Shown here: positions 11,201 through 19,497 of the stretch, piece by piece
How the letters are laid out: every line of letters begins with the position of its first letter
How positions within the stretch are numbered: position 1 is the stretch's first letter
Assembly (NCBI RefSeq): GCF_009906855.1
Contig: NZ_CP047650.1
Coordinates: forward strand, 2,728,001 to 2,792,000
Length of the DNA stretch: 64,000 nucleotides
DNA from: Xylophilus rhododendri
GTDB lineage: Bacteria; Pseudomonadota; Gammaproteobacteria; Burkholderiales; Burkholderiaceae_C
Reading direction: 5' to 3'
Notes under the pieces: model-generated
What the model saw: only the letters and a program-made list of their open reading frames with translations
The model's database searches: none
Told to the model about the DNA's origin: nothing
Position numbers and translations under genes: made by a program

Positions 11201-11641
11201 GGCGAGCGGCTCAACGGCGCGCATATCGCCGACGAGTGGATCGCCCGACGTGCCCGCGTCTATATGTGCGGCCCGGGTCCGCTGATGGATGCCGTGCGGG
11301 CCGACCTGGTCGCACGCGGCATGCCGGCCTTCGACATCTTCAGCGAGGTGTTCCGCTCGCCGCCCAGGCCGCTGGCCGGGGGCACGCAGTCCTTCGGCGT
11401 GACCTTCGCCCGCTCCGGCCGCCAGGTGCGCTGGTCGCCGCGCGACGGCACGCTGCTGGCCTTCGCCGAATCGCTCGGCGTGACCATGGCCAGCGGCTGC
11501 CGGGTGGGCCAGTGCGAGTCCTGCGCCACGACCGTGCTCTCCGGCGAGGTGCGCCACCTGCACGGCGCCGAGCCGGAAGATGCCAGGGTCTGCCTGAGCT
11601 GCCAGGCCGTGCCGGCCAGCGAACTGGTGCTGGACGCATGA
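8285..11641 (+). CDS. Molybdopterin oxidoreductase fused to FNR-type reductase and 2Fe-2S ferredoxin
   Basis: A 1118-residue single chain with three functional parts. (1) A DMSO-reductase-superfamily unit: N-terminal 4Fe-4S site Cys11, Cys14, Cys18, Cys45; a molybdopterin region in which Cys144 (TEICNWHKD) sits where NapA-type enzymes place the Mo ligand; and a dinucleotide-binding domain at about 640-760. (2) A ferredoxin-NADP reductase-like module: FAD motif RAYS at about 830 and NAD motif AGGIGITPF at about 902, then the CGP motif in VYMCGPGPLMD. (3) A plant-type 2Fe-2S domain with Cys1072, Cys1077, Cys1080 and Cys1106. Electrons could thus pass between NAD(P)H and molybdenum inside one polypeptide. 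There is no Tat signal, so it is cytosolic. It sits 7 bp after the OCD gene and overlaps the AcnX start by 4 bp. Substrate and direction are unknown. Confidence 0.92.
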   Translation: MGGTAFKPGFCTLCRSRCGTIHEVRDDRLIAVRPDPTHPTGEAMCMKGRAAPELVHSPHRVLTPLRRTAPKGAADPGWVPIGWEEALSETARRLSQVREESGAEAVVFAVTTPSGTPLSDSIDWIERFVRGFGSPNLCYATEICNWHKDFAHAFTFGSGMPVADYENAELILLWGHNPANTWLAQSGAIGKGRAAGARMLVVDPRPTALARQADVWLPVRPGTDAALAMGLVRLLLRSERFDRDFVRDWTNGPLLVRGDNGLFLRESDVWPGGGERFVAWQDGPVPYDPDTPDQTGLLLRGTVQVTLADGRTLACDTAFELMARGAESYDPATVEALTGVAPDALQKAADLLGESRRAAYHSWTGIGQHTNATQAERAVATLYALTGAYDRIGGNRVRKAQPTRGVNLFGQIAPEQRAKALGLAERPLGPPSQGWVTARDVYRAVLEGEPYRLRAMVAFGTNPPVSQGDTERAREALKALEFHVHCDLFMTPAAEYADIFLPVNTPWEREGLRIGFEINDEAASLVQLRQRMVSPRGDSRSDNDIVFDLARRLGLDELFFGGSLEAGWNHMLEPLGITVAELRANPQGLRFPVDGSEAKYRTGGFATQTRRVELYSELLLRHGQPAVATHVAPAEPAGDAFPLVLSSAKNGYYCHSQHRSLVSLRKRAPDPVAEIAPALAAASGIREGDWVRISTRVGTARFVARLAPGLAGDVVVAEFGWWQPCPELDRAGDSLASNFNGLIDARACDPVSGSVAHRSFRCELALDAAWAQSQRRWEGWKTFRVAELRQEAIGVLGIHFEALEPGPLPDYRPGQHIETRHDLDGTPTSRAYSLTGAAVVQDRRGYRIAVRHQRGQSAEGIAYEGLVSGHLHRQLRVGDRVELRAPSGSFVLPRHSEQPLVLVAGGIGITPFVSLLESLPDGDPLEMLLLYANQNSGTHAFAERLAFHAARLPGLVIRNHYNAPLPQDRFDSGERLNGAHIADEWIARRARVYMCGPGPLMDAVRADLVARGMPAFDIFSEVFRSPPRPLAGGTQSFGVTFARSGRQVRWSPRDGTLLAFAESLGVTMASGCRVGQCESCATTVLSGEVRHLHGAEPEDARVCLSCQAVPASELVLDA

Positions 11642-13350
11642 CGGCGCTGCACCTGCAGGCCCAGTCCTGGACCGAAGGCAGGGCGGCGGGCGAACTGCTC
11701 TGGTCCGACACGCCGCTGAGTTTCTGGGGCGGCATAGACCCCGCCACCGGCACCGTCATCGACCAGCACCACCCCCTGTGCGGCCAGAGCGTGCGCGACC
11801 GCGTCCTGGCCCTGCCCAGCGGCCGCGGCTCCTGCACCGGCAGCAGCGTGATGCTGGAGCTGCTGCTGAGCGGCAACGCACCGCGCGCCCTGGTGCTGGC
11901 GGGCGTGGACGACATCCTGCTGCTGGGCGTGCTGGTGGCGCAGCGCATGTTCGGCCGGAGCATTCCGGTGCTCAGCCTGTCGCCGCAGGATTACGCGGCG
12001 CTGGAGGGCGCGGCTACGGTCCACGTCGGGCCGGATGCGGGCGATGCACCGGGCGCCAGCCTGATCACCCGAACGGCAGCCGTGCCGCCACTGGCGCTCA
12101 CCGCCCGCGACCAGGCCCTGCTCGCAGGCGCCGAAGGCCGCGCGCGGCAGGTGGCGATGGAGATCATCGTGCGTATGGCCGGCGTGGCCGGCGCCCCCCG
12201 GCTGATCGACATCCGGCAGGTGCATGTCGACGGCTGCATCTACACGGGCGACGCCTGCCTGCGTTTCGCGCAGCAGCTGGTGGACTGGCAGGGGCGGGTG
12301 GCGGTGCCGACCAGCCTCAACGCCATCTCGGTGGACCGCTGCGGCTGGCGCGGGCAAGGCGTGGCGCCGGCCTTCGGCGAGCCGGCCGAAGCCCTGGCCC
12401 AGGCCTATGTGGACCTGGGCGCCGCGCCCACCTACACCTGCGCGCCCTATCTGCTGAACGGCGCGCCGCGCCTGGGCGAGCAGATCGCCTGGGCCGAGTC
12501 GAACGCGGTCATCTACGCCAACAGCGTGATCGGCGCCCGCACCGCCAAGTATCCCGATTTCCTCGACATCCTGATGGCGCTGACCGGCCGCGCGCCCGAA
12601 GCCGGCTGCCACCTGGACCAGGGACGCAAGGCCGCCATGCGCATCGCCGTGGACCTTCCCGAGGGATTCGACGACTCCCTCTACCCGCTGCTCGGCTACC
12701 AGGCCGGCTTGCAGAGCGGCCGGGAGATTCCGCTGCTGGCCGGCATGGAATCGACCCGGCCCGTCGCGGACGACCTGCGGGCCTTCGGCGCGGCTTTCGC
12801 CACCAGTTCGGCCGCGCCCATGTTCCACATCGCCGGCATCACGCCGGAGGCACGCGATGCGCAGGCGGTGATGGCCGCGGGCCTCGCCATTCCCACGCAG
12901 CGCATCGACCGCGCGGCGCTGCTGAATGCCTGGCACGAACTCAACCCGGCCAGGACCCGTCAGGTCGAGCTGGTCGCCCTGGGCAATCCGCATTTCTCGA
13001 TCCGCGAGATCGTGTGGCTGGCCGCCCTCTGCGCCGGGCGTACCCGGCATGCGGATACCGATGTGGTCGTCACCACCAGCCGCTTCGTGCTCGACAGCCC
13101 GGAGGCCGCCGGCAGCGTGGCCGCCCTGCGGGCCTTCGGCGTGCGATTCGTGGTCGATACCTGCTGGTGCATGGTGCAGGAGCCGGTGATCGCGCCGCGG
13201 GTGCGCACGGTGATGACCAACTCCGGCAAATACGCCCATTACGCGCCCGGCCTCACCGGCCGGCAGACCCGCTTCGGCAGCCTGGCCGATTGCGTCGATG
13301 CGGCCTGCACCGGCCAGGCCCCGGAGGGCCCGCCGGACTGGCTGCGCTGA
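11638..13350 (+). CDS. Aconitase X, small (DUF126) and large (DUF521) domains in one chain
   Basis: 570 residues. ATG at 11638 overlaps the previous stop as ATGA, indicating translational coupling. The N-terminal 140 or so residues are the small swivelling domain ([18 protein letters not shown]). From about 150 onward comes the large domain with the family segments around Cys200 (VDGCIYTGD), Cys268 (TYTCAPY) and the C-terminal TCWCMV (Cys509, Cys511), which include likely iron-sulfur ligands. Characterised bacterial aconitase X enzymes dehydrate cis-3-hydroxy-L-proline, and archaeal ones dehydrate phosphomevalonate. Many are encoded as two subunits; here they are joined. With the OCD-family gene nearby, a hydroxy-amino-acid dehydratase role is likely, but the substrate is not proven by sequence. 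Confidence 0.92.
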   Translation: MTALHLQAQSWTEGRAAGELLWSDTPLSFWGGIDPATGTVIDQHHPLCGQSVRDRVLALPSGRGSCTGSSVMLELLLSGNAPRALVLAGVDDILLLGVLVAQRMFGRSIPVLSLSPQDYAALEGAATVHVGPDAGDAPGASLITRTAAVPPLALTARDQALLAGAEGRARQVAMEIIVRMAGVAGAPRLIDIRQVHVDGCIYTGDACLRFAQQLVDWQGRVAVPTSLNAISVDRCGWRGQGVAPAFGEPAEALAQAYVDLGAAPTYTCAPYLLNGAPRLGEQIAWAESNAVIYANSVIGARTAKYPDFLDILMALTGRAPEAGCHLDQGRKAAMRIAVDLPEGFDDSLYPLLGYQAGLQSGREIPLLAGMESTRPVADDLRAFGAAFATSSAAPMFHIAGITPEARDAQAVMAAGLAIPTQRIDRAALLNAWHELNPARTRQVELVALGNPHFSIREIVWLAALCAGRTRHADTDVVVTTSRFVLDSPEAAGSVAALRAFGVRFVVDTCWCMVQEPVIAPRVRTVMTNSGKYAHYAPGLTGRQTRFGSLADCVDAACTGQAPEGPPDWLR

Positions 13351-13391
13351 GGGGTCCGATGAAGCTACGGGTAGACCCGTAACACGCATAG

Positions 13392-13413
13392 TTCAATGCA
13401 TATTTTGCATGAA
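13392..13413. promoter_or_regulatory. Inverted repeat upstream of pckG
   Basis: TTCAATGCA (13392-13400) and TGCATGAA (13406-13413) form an inverted repeat with one unpaired base, in the 235-bp gap before pckG. It is AT-rich against a very GC-rich background and about 170 bp upstream of the start. It could be a regulator site for pckG or a chance element. No further gene is visible in this gap. Confidence 0.28.
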
Positions 13414-13585
13414 ACTGGCCCGAAACTTCGTGCGTCGAAAAGCGCGGATTCATAGAATCGTCATCCGGGCGGCCGAAGAGCCGTCTGCTGAGTCGTTTTT
13501 TCAGAGCCCGAAAGCCGCCAGCCGCAGGCCGATCCCCTTCGCAGGGGGGCTCCGACAAGACGATTTTTCAACTCGGAGATTCCCC

Positions 13586-15460
<1,875 letters not shown>

Positions 15461-15485
15461 TCGGCAGCCGTCTGGACAAAGAAAA

Positions 15486-15511
15486 AGCCGCCTGAATCAG
15501 GCGGCTTTTTT
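15486..15511 (+). terminator. Rho-independent terminator of pckG
   Basis: AGCCGCCTG and CAGGCGGCT form a 9-bp stem with an AAT loop (15486-15506), followed by six T residues. It lies 25 bp after the pckG stop. A run of A residues on the left side means it may also act on the opposite strand. Confidence 0.9.
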
Positions 15512-15541
15512 CATGGTCTCGGGGTGCGCGTCTCGCGGTCG

Positions 15542-15568
15542 AAAAAAAGCCGTGGCCAAAACCACGGC
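15542..15568 (-). terminator. Rho-independent terminator of the small minus-strand gene
   Basis: GCCGTGG (15549-15555) and CCACGGC (15562-15568) form a 7-bp stem. Read on the minus strand it is followed by seven T residues (15542-15548). It lies 25 bp beyond the stop of the small gene ending at 15594, back to back with the pckG terminator. Confidence 0.8.
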
Positions 15569-15593
15569 GAGAGAGGAGACACGCAATCCGGTA

Positions 15594-15851
15594 TCAGTAG
15601 AACGCGACCTTGTTCGGTGCGCCTTGCTTCATCGCGCGGCTGATGTCGGCCATCACGCGGGCATCGGCCAGAGCCATTTCCCACATCTTGTGGTCTTCGG
15701 CGGCGGTGCGGTGGTCGGCCATGTAGGCGGCGACACGTTCAGCCAGGCGGCGCAGCGGCGCACCGATCGCACGGACGATCTTGGCGGCGCGGTCGGCACC
15801 GGCTTGTTGGCTGTCGAAGGAGGAAAAAGAGGGGTGAACAAAAGCGGTCAT
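15594..15851 (-). CDS. Small hypothetical protein, 85 residues
   Basis: ATG at 15851 (MTAFVHPSF) follows a GAGAG ribosome binding site and is preferred to an upstream TTG. The product is a short, charged, helical cytosolic protein (RAAKIVRAIGAPLRRLAERV, then ADARVMADISRAMKQ). The last segment faintly recalls small DUF1127-type basic proteins, which are often RNA-related, but I cannot assign it. It is divergent from the LysR gene, sharing a 114-bp AT-richer promoter region, and has its own terminator. That makes a real, independently transcribed gene likely. Confidence 0.7.
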   Translation of the reverse strand: MTAFVHPSFSSFDSQQAGADRAAKIVRAIGAPLRRLAERVAAYMADHRTAAEDHKMWEMALADARVMADISRAMKQGAPNKVAFY

Positions 15852-15939
15852 GGTGAACTCTCGGTGGTTACCGGACAACTCCGTCCGGCGGGATAGGGGT
15901 AATACTAGGGTTTACCCACCTGCCATTCAACTTTATTTA

Positions 15940-15959
15940 GGTGATTGATATCATTCACC
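15940..15959. promoter_or_regulatory. Near-perfect 20-bp palindrome ahead of the LysR gene
   Basis: GGTGATTGATATCATTCACC is symmetrical except at one pair and ends 6 bp before the LysR ATG, in the region shared with the divergent small gene. Position and symmetry suggest autoregulation by the LysR protein or a competing repressor that blocks transcription or translation start. Binding is inferred, not shown. Confidence 0.45.
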
Positions 15960-15965
15960 GCAGTG

Positions 15966-16934
15966 ATGTCTGAACTCAATTTCCGCAGCTTCGACCTGAA
16001 TCTCCTGCGTGTCTTCGACGAGGTGATGGCCGAGCGCAGCCTCACCCGGGCCGCCCACAACCTCTCGCTGACCCAGCCGGCGGTGAGCAATGCACTGAGG
16101 CGTTTACGCGACAGCCTGGGCGACGAGCTGGTGCGCCGCCACGGCCAGGGCATGGAGCCCACACCGCGCGCGCTGGCCATCTGGCCGGGCGTGCGGGAGG
16201 CCTTGCGGCAGATGCAGCGCTCCCTGTCGCCGCAGAGTTTCTCGCCGGCCACGGCCGATCAGTCCTTCACCCTGTCCATGGCCGACGCCACCGCCACCGT
16301 GCTGATGCCCGGGCTGGTGCAGATCCTGGAGACCGAGGCGCCCGGCGTGCAGCTGCGTGCCCTGCCGCTGTCCACCCGCGACCCGCGCCAGCTGCTGGCC
16401 GACGAGAACGCCGACCTGGCCGTGGGTTATTTCCCCGCCGTGCTGGCCGACCTCACCGCCCGCAGCCAGGCCGGCGAAGACCAGACCTATGCCTTCCAGC
16501 GCCTCTACCACGGCGAATACGTGTGTGTGATGCGGCAGGGCCATCCGCTGTCGCTGCTGTCGGATGCCGAATTCACCACCGAGCGCTTCTGCGCCGCGCG
16601 CCACATGCTGGTGAGTTTCTCGGGCCGGCCCTATGGCTTCATCGACGAGGCGCTGGCGCTGCTCAACCGGCAGCGGCGCGTCACCGTGACGGTCAACCAG
16701 TTCTTCACCGCCGGCCGGGTGGTGGCGCAGTCCGACCTGCTGACGGTGCTGCCGCGCCATTTCGTCGGCGCCACGGGGCTGGCCGACCGCATCGTCTGGC
16801 GGCCGCTGCCCTTTCCCGTGCCCACGGTGCATGTGGATGCGCTGTGGCACCGGCGCCACCAGAATTCCGCCGCGCACGAATGGCTGCGCAACTCGGTGAC
16901 GCGGGCGGCCGAACTGGCAGGGCCGATGGCATGA
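15966..16934 (+). CDS. LysR family transcriptional regulator
   Basis: 322 residues, standard LysR length. ATG at 15966 gives MSELNFRSFDLNLLRVFDEV. The N-terminal winged helix-turn-helix (about residues 15-70) contains LTRAAHNLSLTQPAVSNALR. The rest is the effector-binding domain, which resembles the NahR/DntR/LinR group. Those regulators respond to aromatic or chlorinated effectors, but the effector here is unknown. It heads a same-strand run of four genes (metallophosphoesterase 25 bp downstream, then flavin reductase and thioesterase). It also faces a divergent small gene across a palindrome, so either side could be its target. Confidence 0.95.
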   Translation: MSELNFRSFDLNLLRVFDEVMAERSLTRAAHNLSLTQPAVSNALRRLRDSLGDELVRRHGQGMEPTPRALAIWPGVREALRQMQRSLSPQSFSPATADQSFTLSMADATATVLMPGLVQILETEAPGVQLRALPLSTRDPRQLLADENADLAVGYFPAVLADLTARSQAGEDQTYAFQRLYHGEYVCVMRQGHPLSLLSDAEFTTERFCAARHMLVSFSGRPYGFIDEALALLNRQRRVTVTVNQFFTAGRVVAQSDLLTVLPRHFVGATGLADRIVWRPLPFPVPTVHVDALWHRRHQNSAAHEWLRNSVTRAAELAGPMA

Positions 16935-16959
16935 ACGGCGGCAAACGCATGATGGCGGC

Positions 16960-17784
16960 ATGAAACTGCAGCTGCTGTCCGATCTGCACCTCGAAGTGCA
17001 GCCCGATTCCGTCTTCGAACCCCTGCCCGATGCCGACCTGCTGGTGCTGGCCGGCGACATCGGCGCCGACAAGCCCGGCTCCCTGCTGCCCGAGCCCGAT
17101 TTCGGCCTGACCCGTTTCTCGCCCCTGCCGCAATACGGCGCCTGGCCGAAGCCCGTGGTCTTCGTGCCCGGCAACCACGAATACGACGCGCAGGATTTCG
17201 ACGCCGCCCACGGCCGCCTGCGCCGCCTCTGCGACCGCCTGGGCATCGCCTGGCTGGAGCGCGAATCCATGGTGATCGATGGCGTGCGTTTCCTCGGCAG
17301 CACGCTGTGGACCGATTTCGACGCGCTGACGCCGGCAAAGGCCACGCCGCAGCAGGCCGACGCCGCGCGCAGCAAGGCGATGCGGGCGGCCGACTTCTAT
17401 CTCTCCAAGACCGGCAGCTCGCGCCAGGGCCAGCCCTGGCTGGCCTCTTCCGTGCGGGCGCAGAGCCTCGTCTGCCAGCAGTGGCTGCGCAGCATGCTGG
17501 AGCGCGAATTCGACGGCCCGACCGTGGTGGTCAGCCATTTCGCGCCCAGCCTGCGCAGCGCCGACCCGCGCTACGGCCTGGTGCCGGGCACCGCCGGTTT
17601 CTGCAACCGGCTCGACGGCCTGCTGGCCCATGCACGGCTGTGGCTGCACGGCCATCTGCATGCGCCGAGCGACTATGTGGAGAACGGCTGCCGCGTCGTC
17701 GCCAACCCGCTGGGTTATGCCCACAAGGACGAACAGCAGGGTTTCCGGCCGCGCCTGCTCGTCGATGTGCCGGGGGCTGGATAA
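16960..17784 (+). CDS. Calcineurin-like metallophosphoesterase
   Basis: 274-residue cytosolic hydrolase with the full metallophosphoesterase motif set: SDLHLE (Asp8, His10), AGDIG, GNHEYD, SHFAP and HGHLH. These coordinate two metal ions for hydrolysis of a phosphoester. Its substrate is unknown; relatives act on nucleotides, phosphoproteins or nucleic acids. It follows the LysR gene by 25 bp, so it is probably cotranscribed with it. The flavin reductase gene starts 46 bp downstream. Confidence 0.92.
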   Translation: MKLQLLSDLHLEVQPDSVFEPLPDADLLVLAGDIGADKPGSLLPEPDFGLTRFSPLPQYGAWPKPVVFVPGNHEYDAQDFDAAHGRLRRLCDRLGIAWLERESMVIDGVRFLGSTLWTDFDALTPAKATPQQADAARSKAMRAADFYLSKTGSSRQGQPWLASSVRAQSLVCQQWLRSMLEREFDGPTVVVSHFAPSLRSADPRYGLVPGTAGFCNRLDGLLAHARLWLHGHLHAPSDYVENGCRVVANPLGYAHKDEQQGFRPRLLVDVPGAG

Positions 17785-17830
17785 TCCGCTTCCCGCAGTG
17801 CTCACTGCCGCCCCGGCGGCGCCGAACTTG

Positions 17831-18349
17831 ATGCCATCCGCTCCACCGGCGCTCCAGGCCCGTGCCCCCTCCTTCTCCGCGCCGGAATTCCGCACCGCGC
17901 TCGGCATGTTCGCCACCGGCGTCACCATCGTCACCGCCCGCACGCCCGAGGGTGCGCTGGTCGGGCTGACGGCCAATTCCTTCAACTCGGTGTCGCTGGC
18001 ACCGCCGCTGGTGCTGTGGAGCCTGTCGCACGCGTCGAGCTCGATGGCGGCCTTCCTGCAGGGCACGCACTACGCCATCCATGTGCTGGCGGCCGAGCAG
18101 AAGGACCTGGCCATGCAGTTCGCCAGCCGCGGCGCGGACCGCTGGGCCGGCGTGGAATTCAGCGAAGGCACGAGCGGCGCGCCGCTGATCCGGGGCGCCG
18201 CCGCCACCTTCGAATGCTTCAGCCGCAGCCGCCATGTGGAGGGCGACCACACCATCTTCGTCGGCGAGGTGGAGGCCTGCCACCACCGCGCCGACGCCCG
18301 GCCGCTGCTTTTCCACGGGGGGCGCTTCTTCACCGAACTGCCGCTCTGA
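17831..18349 (+). CDS. Flavin reductase-like FMN-binding protein
   Basis: 172 residues of the HpaC/RutF/NtaB flavin reductase family. These enzymes use NAD(P)H to reduce free FMN or FAD for two-component monooxygenases. The family core is clear: FRTALGMFATGVTIVTA near the N-terminus, then LTANSFNSVSLAPPLVLWSL and a C-terminal GDHTIFVGEVEAC. ATG at 17831 is the chosen start; an immediately preceding TTG is possible. No partner monooxygenase gene is adjacent, so its oxygenase, if any, is elsewhere. The thioesterase gene follows after 35 bp on the same strand. Confidence 0.9.
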   Translation: MPSAPPALQARAPSFSAPEFRTALGMFATGVTIVTARTPEGALVGLTANSFNSVSLAPPLVLWSLSHASSSMAAFLQGTHYAIHVLAAEQKDLAMQFASRGADRWAGVEFSEGTSGAPLIRGAAATFECFSRSRHVEGDHTIFVGEVEACHHRADARPLLFHGGRFFTELPL

Positions 18350-18384
18350 GACTTCCAGAACAACGACCCCACGGAGCCCCGCCC

Positions 18385-18828
18385 ATGTCCAGCATCACCC
18401 TGCGATTCCTCGCCGAGCCCAGCACCGTCAACTTCGGCGGCAAGGTGCACGGCGGCACCGTCATGAAATGGATCGACGAGGCCGGCTATGCCTGCGCCAC
18501 CAGCTGGTCCAAGCGCTATTGCGTGACGGTGTTCCTGGGCAGCATCCGCTTCCACCGGCCGATCATGATCGGCGACCTGGTCGAGGTGGAGGCGCGCATG
18601 GCCTACACCGGCCGCACCAGCATGAACATCTCGGTGGAGGTGCGCAGCGGCGACATGAAGAGCGGCACCATGGAGAAGACCACCGAATGCCTGATCGTGT
18701 TCGTGTCGGTGGACTCGCACGGCCGGCCCATCGTGGCGCCCAGCTTCAATCCCGAGACGCCCGGCGACATCGCCCTGGCCCAGCGCGCCAAGGCGCACCT
18801 GGACGCGGCGCGCGCCACCTCGAACTGA
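18385..18828 (+). CDS. Acyl-CoA thioesterase, YciA-like hot-dog fold
   Basis: 147 residues. ATG at 18385 has a CGGAG ribosome binding site. The hot-dog fold signature is plain: the catalytic region NFGGKVHGGTVMKWIDEAG, then GSIRFHRPIMIGDLVEVEA. It hydrolyses acyl-CoA thioesters in the cytosol; chain-length preference cannot be read from sequence. It is the last gene of the LysR-led run and converges on the response regulator gene with a 13-bp gap. Confidence 0.93.
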   Translation: MSSITLRFLAEPSTVNFGGKVHGGTVMKWIDEAGYACATSWSKRYCVTVFLGSIRFHRPIMIGDLVEVEARMAYTGRTSMNISVEVRSGDMKSGTMEKTTECLIVFVSVDSHGRPIVAPSFNPETPGDIALAQRAKAHLDAARATSN

Positions 18829-18841
18829 GGCGCCCGGCGGC

Positions 18842-19492
18842 TCAGGCCGTGGCGGTGCGCAGCAGGTTGGCCAGTTCCACCGCCGAGCGCACGCTCATCT
18901 TGTCGAACACCCGCGCGCGGTGCACTTCCACCGTGCGCACGCTGATGTCGAGCTGGTCGGCGATCAGCTTGTTGGGCAGGCCCTCGACCACCAGGCGCAT
19001 CACGTCGCGTTCGCGGTCGGTGAGTTCGGTGAGCTGCTTCTGCACCACCTGGGCCTCGCTGCGCCGCACCAGCACCTCGGCCGAATGCTGCAGGGCGCGT
19101 TCGATCCGGTCGACGAGCGCGTTGTCCGAGAAGGGCTTCTCGCAGAAGTCGAAGGCGCCGCGGCGCACCGCATCCACCGCCGTGGGCACGTCGCCATGGC
19201 CGGTGAGGAAGATCACCGGCATCACCGTGTGCAGGCCGCGCGCCACCAGGGTGTCGAAGAGCGCCAGGCCGCTCATGCCGGGCATGCGCACGTCGAGCAG
19301 CAGGCAGCAGGGGCGCGACAGCGGCGACAGGCCGACGCCGCTCTCGGCCTGCTGCAGCAGCTGGTCGAAGGCTTCGGCGCTGGCGTAGGTTTCGCTCATC
19401 AGGCGGCGCGAGCGCAGCAGCCAGGCCAGGGCGTCGCGCACGCCGGAATCGTCGTCGACGATGAAGACGGTCGCATCGAGTGCCAGAACCAC
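18842..19492 (-). CDS. Two-component response regulator, FixJ/DctR type
   Basis: 216 residues. The receiver domain has acidic residues Asp13-15, the phosphoacceptor Asp67 (LLLDVRMPGMSG), the Thr of FLTGHGD and the Lys of EKPFSD. It is joined to a LuxR-type helix-turn-helix (LTDRERDVMRLVVEGLPNKL), typical of the FixJ/TtrR/DctR group. The start is GTG at 19492, five bases past the kinase stop, with AAGG upstream, which implies translational coupling. Its partner is the kinase encoded immediately upstream. Targets are probably transport or respiration genes, by analogy with FixJ and DctR; none can be named here. Confidence 0.93.
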   Translation of the reverse strand: MVLALDATVFIVDDDSGVRDALAWLLRSRRLMSETYASAEAFDQLLQQAESGVGLSPLSRPCCLLLDVRMPGMSGLALFDTLVARGLHTVMPVIFLTGHGDVPTAVDAVRRGAFDFCEKPFSDNALVDRIERALQHSAEVLVRRSEAQVVQKQLTELTDRERDVMRLVVEGLPNKLIADQLDISVRTVEVHRARVFDKMSVRSAVELANLLRTATA

Positions 19493-19497
19493 GTGGA

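Noticed and set aside
9545..11563. 672-codon minus-strand frame inside the molybdoenzyme gene
   Set aside because: No recognisable motifs and biased composition; the plus-strand product shows complete cofactor sites.
8285..11641. Possibility that the molybdoenzyme fusion is an artefact of two adjacent genes
   Set aside because: The frame is continuous through the linker between the dinucleotide-binding and FAD domains, with no stop, ribosome binding site or start codon context at the junction around 10580-10640.
13359..13382. Tiny reading frame of seven codons before pckG
   Set aside because: Too short to support as a leader peptide; no ribosome binding site and no codon bias or attenuator around it.
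16931..16963. Very short frame between the LysR and phosphoesterase genes
   Set aside because: Ten codons only; simply the spacer between two cotranscribed genes.
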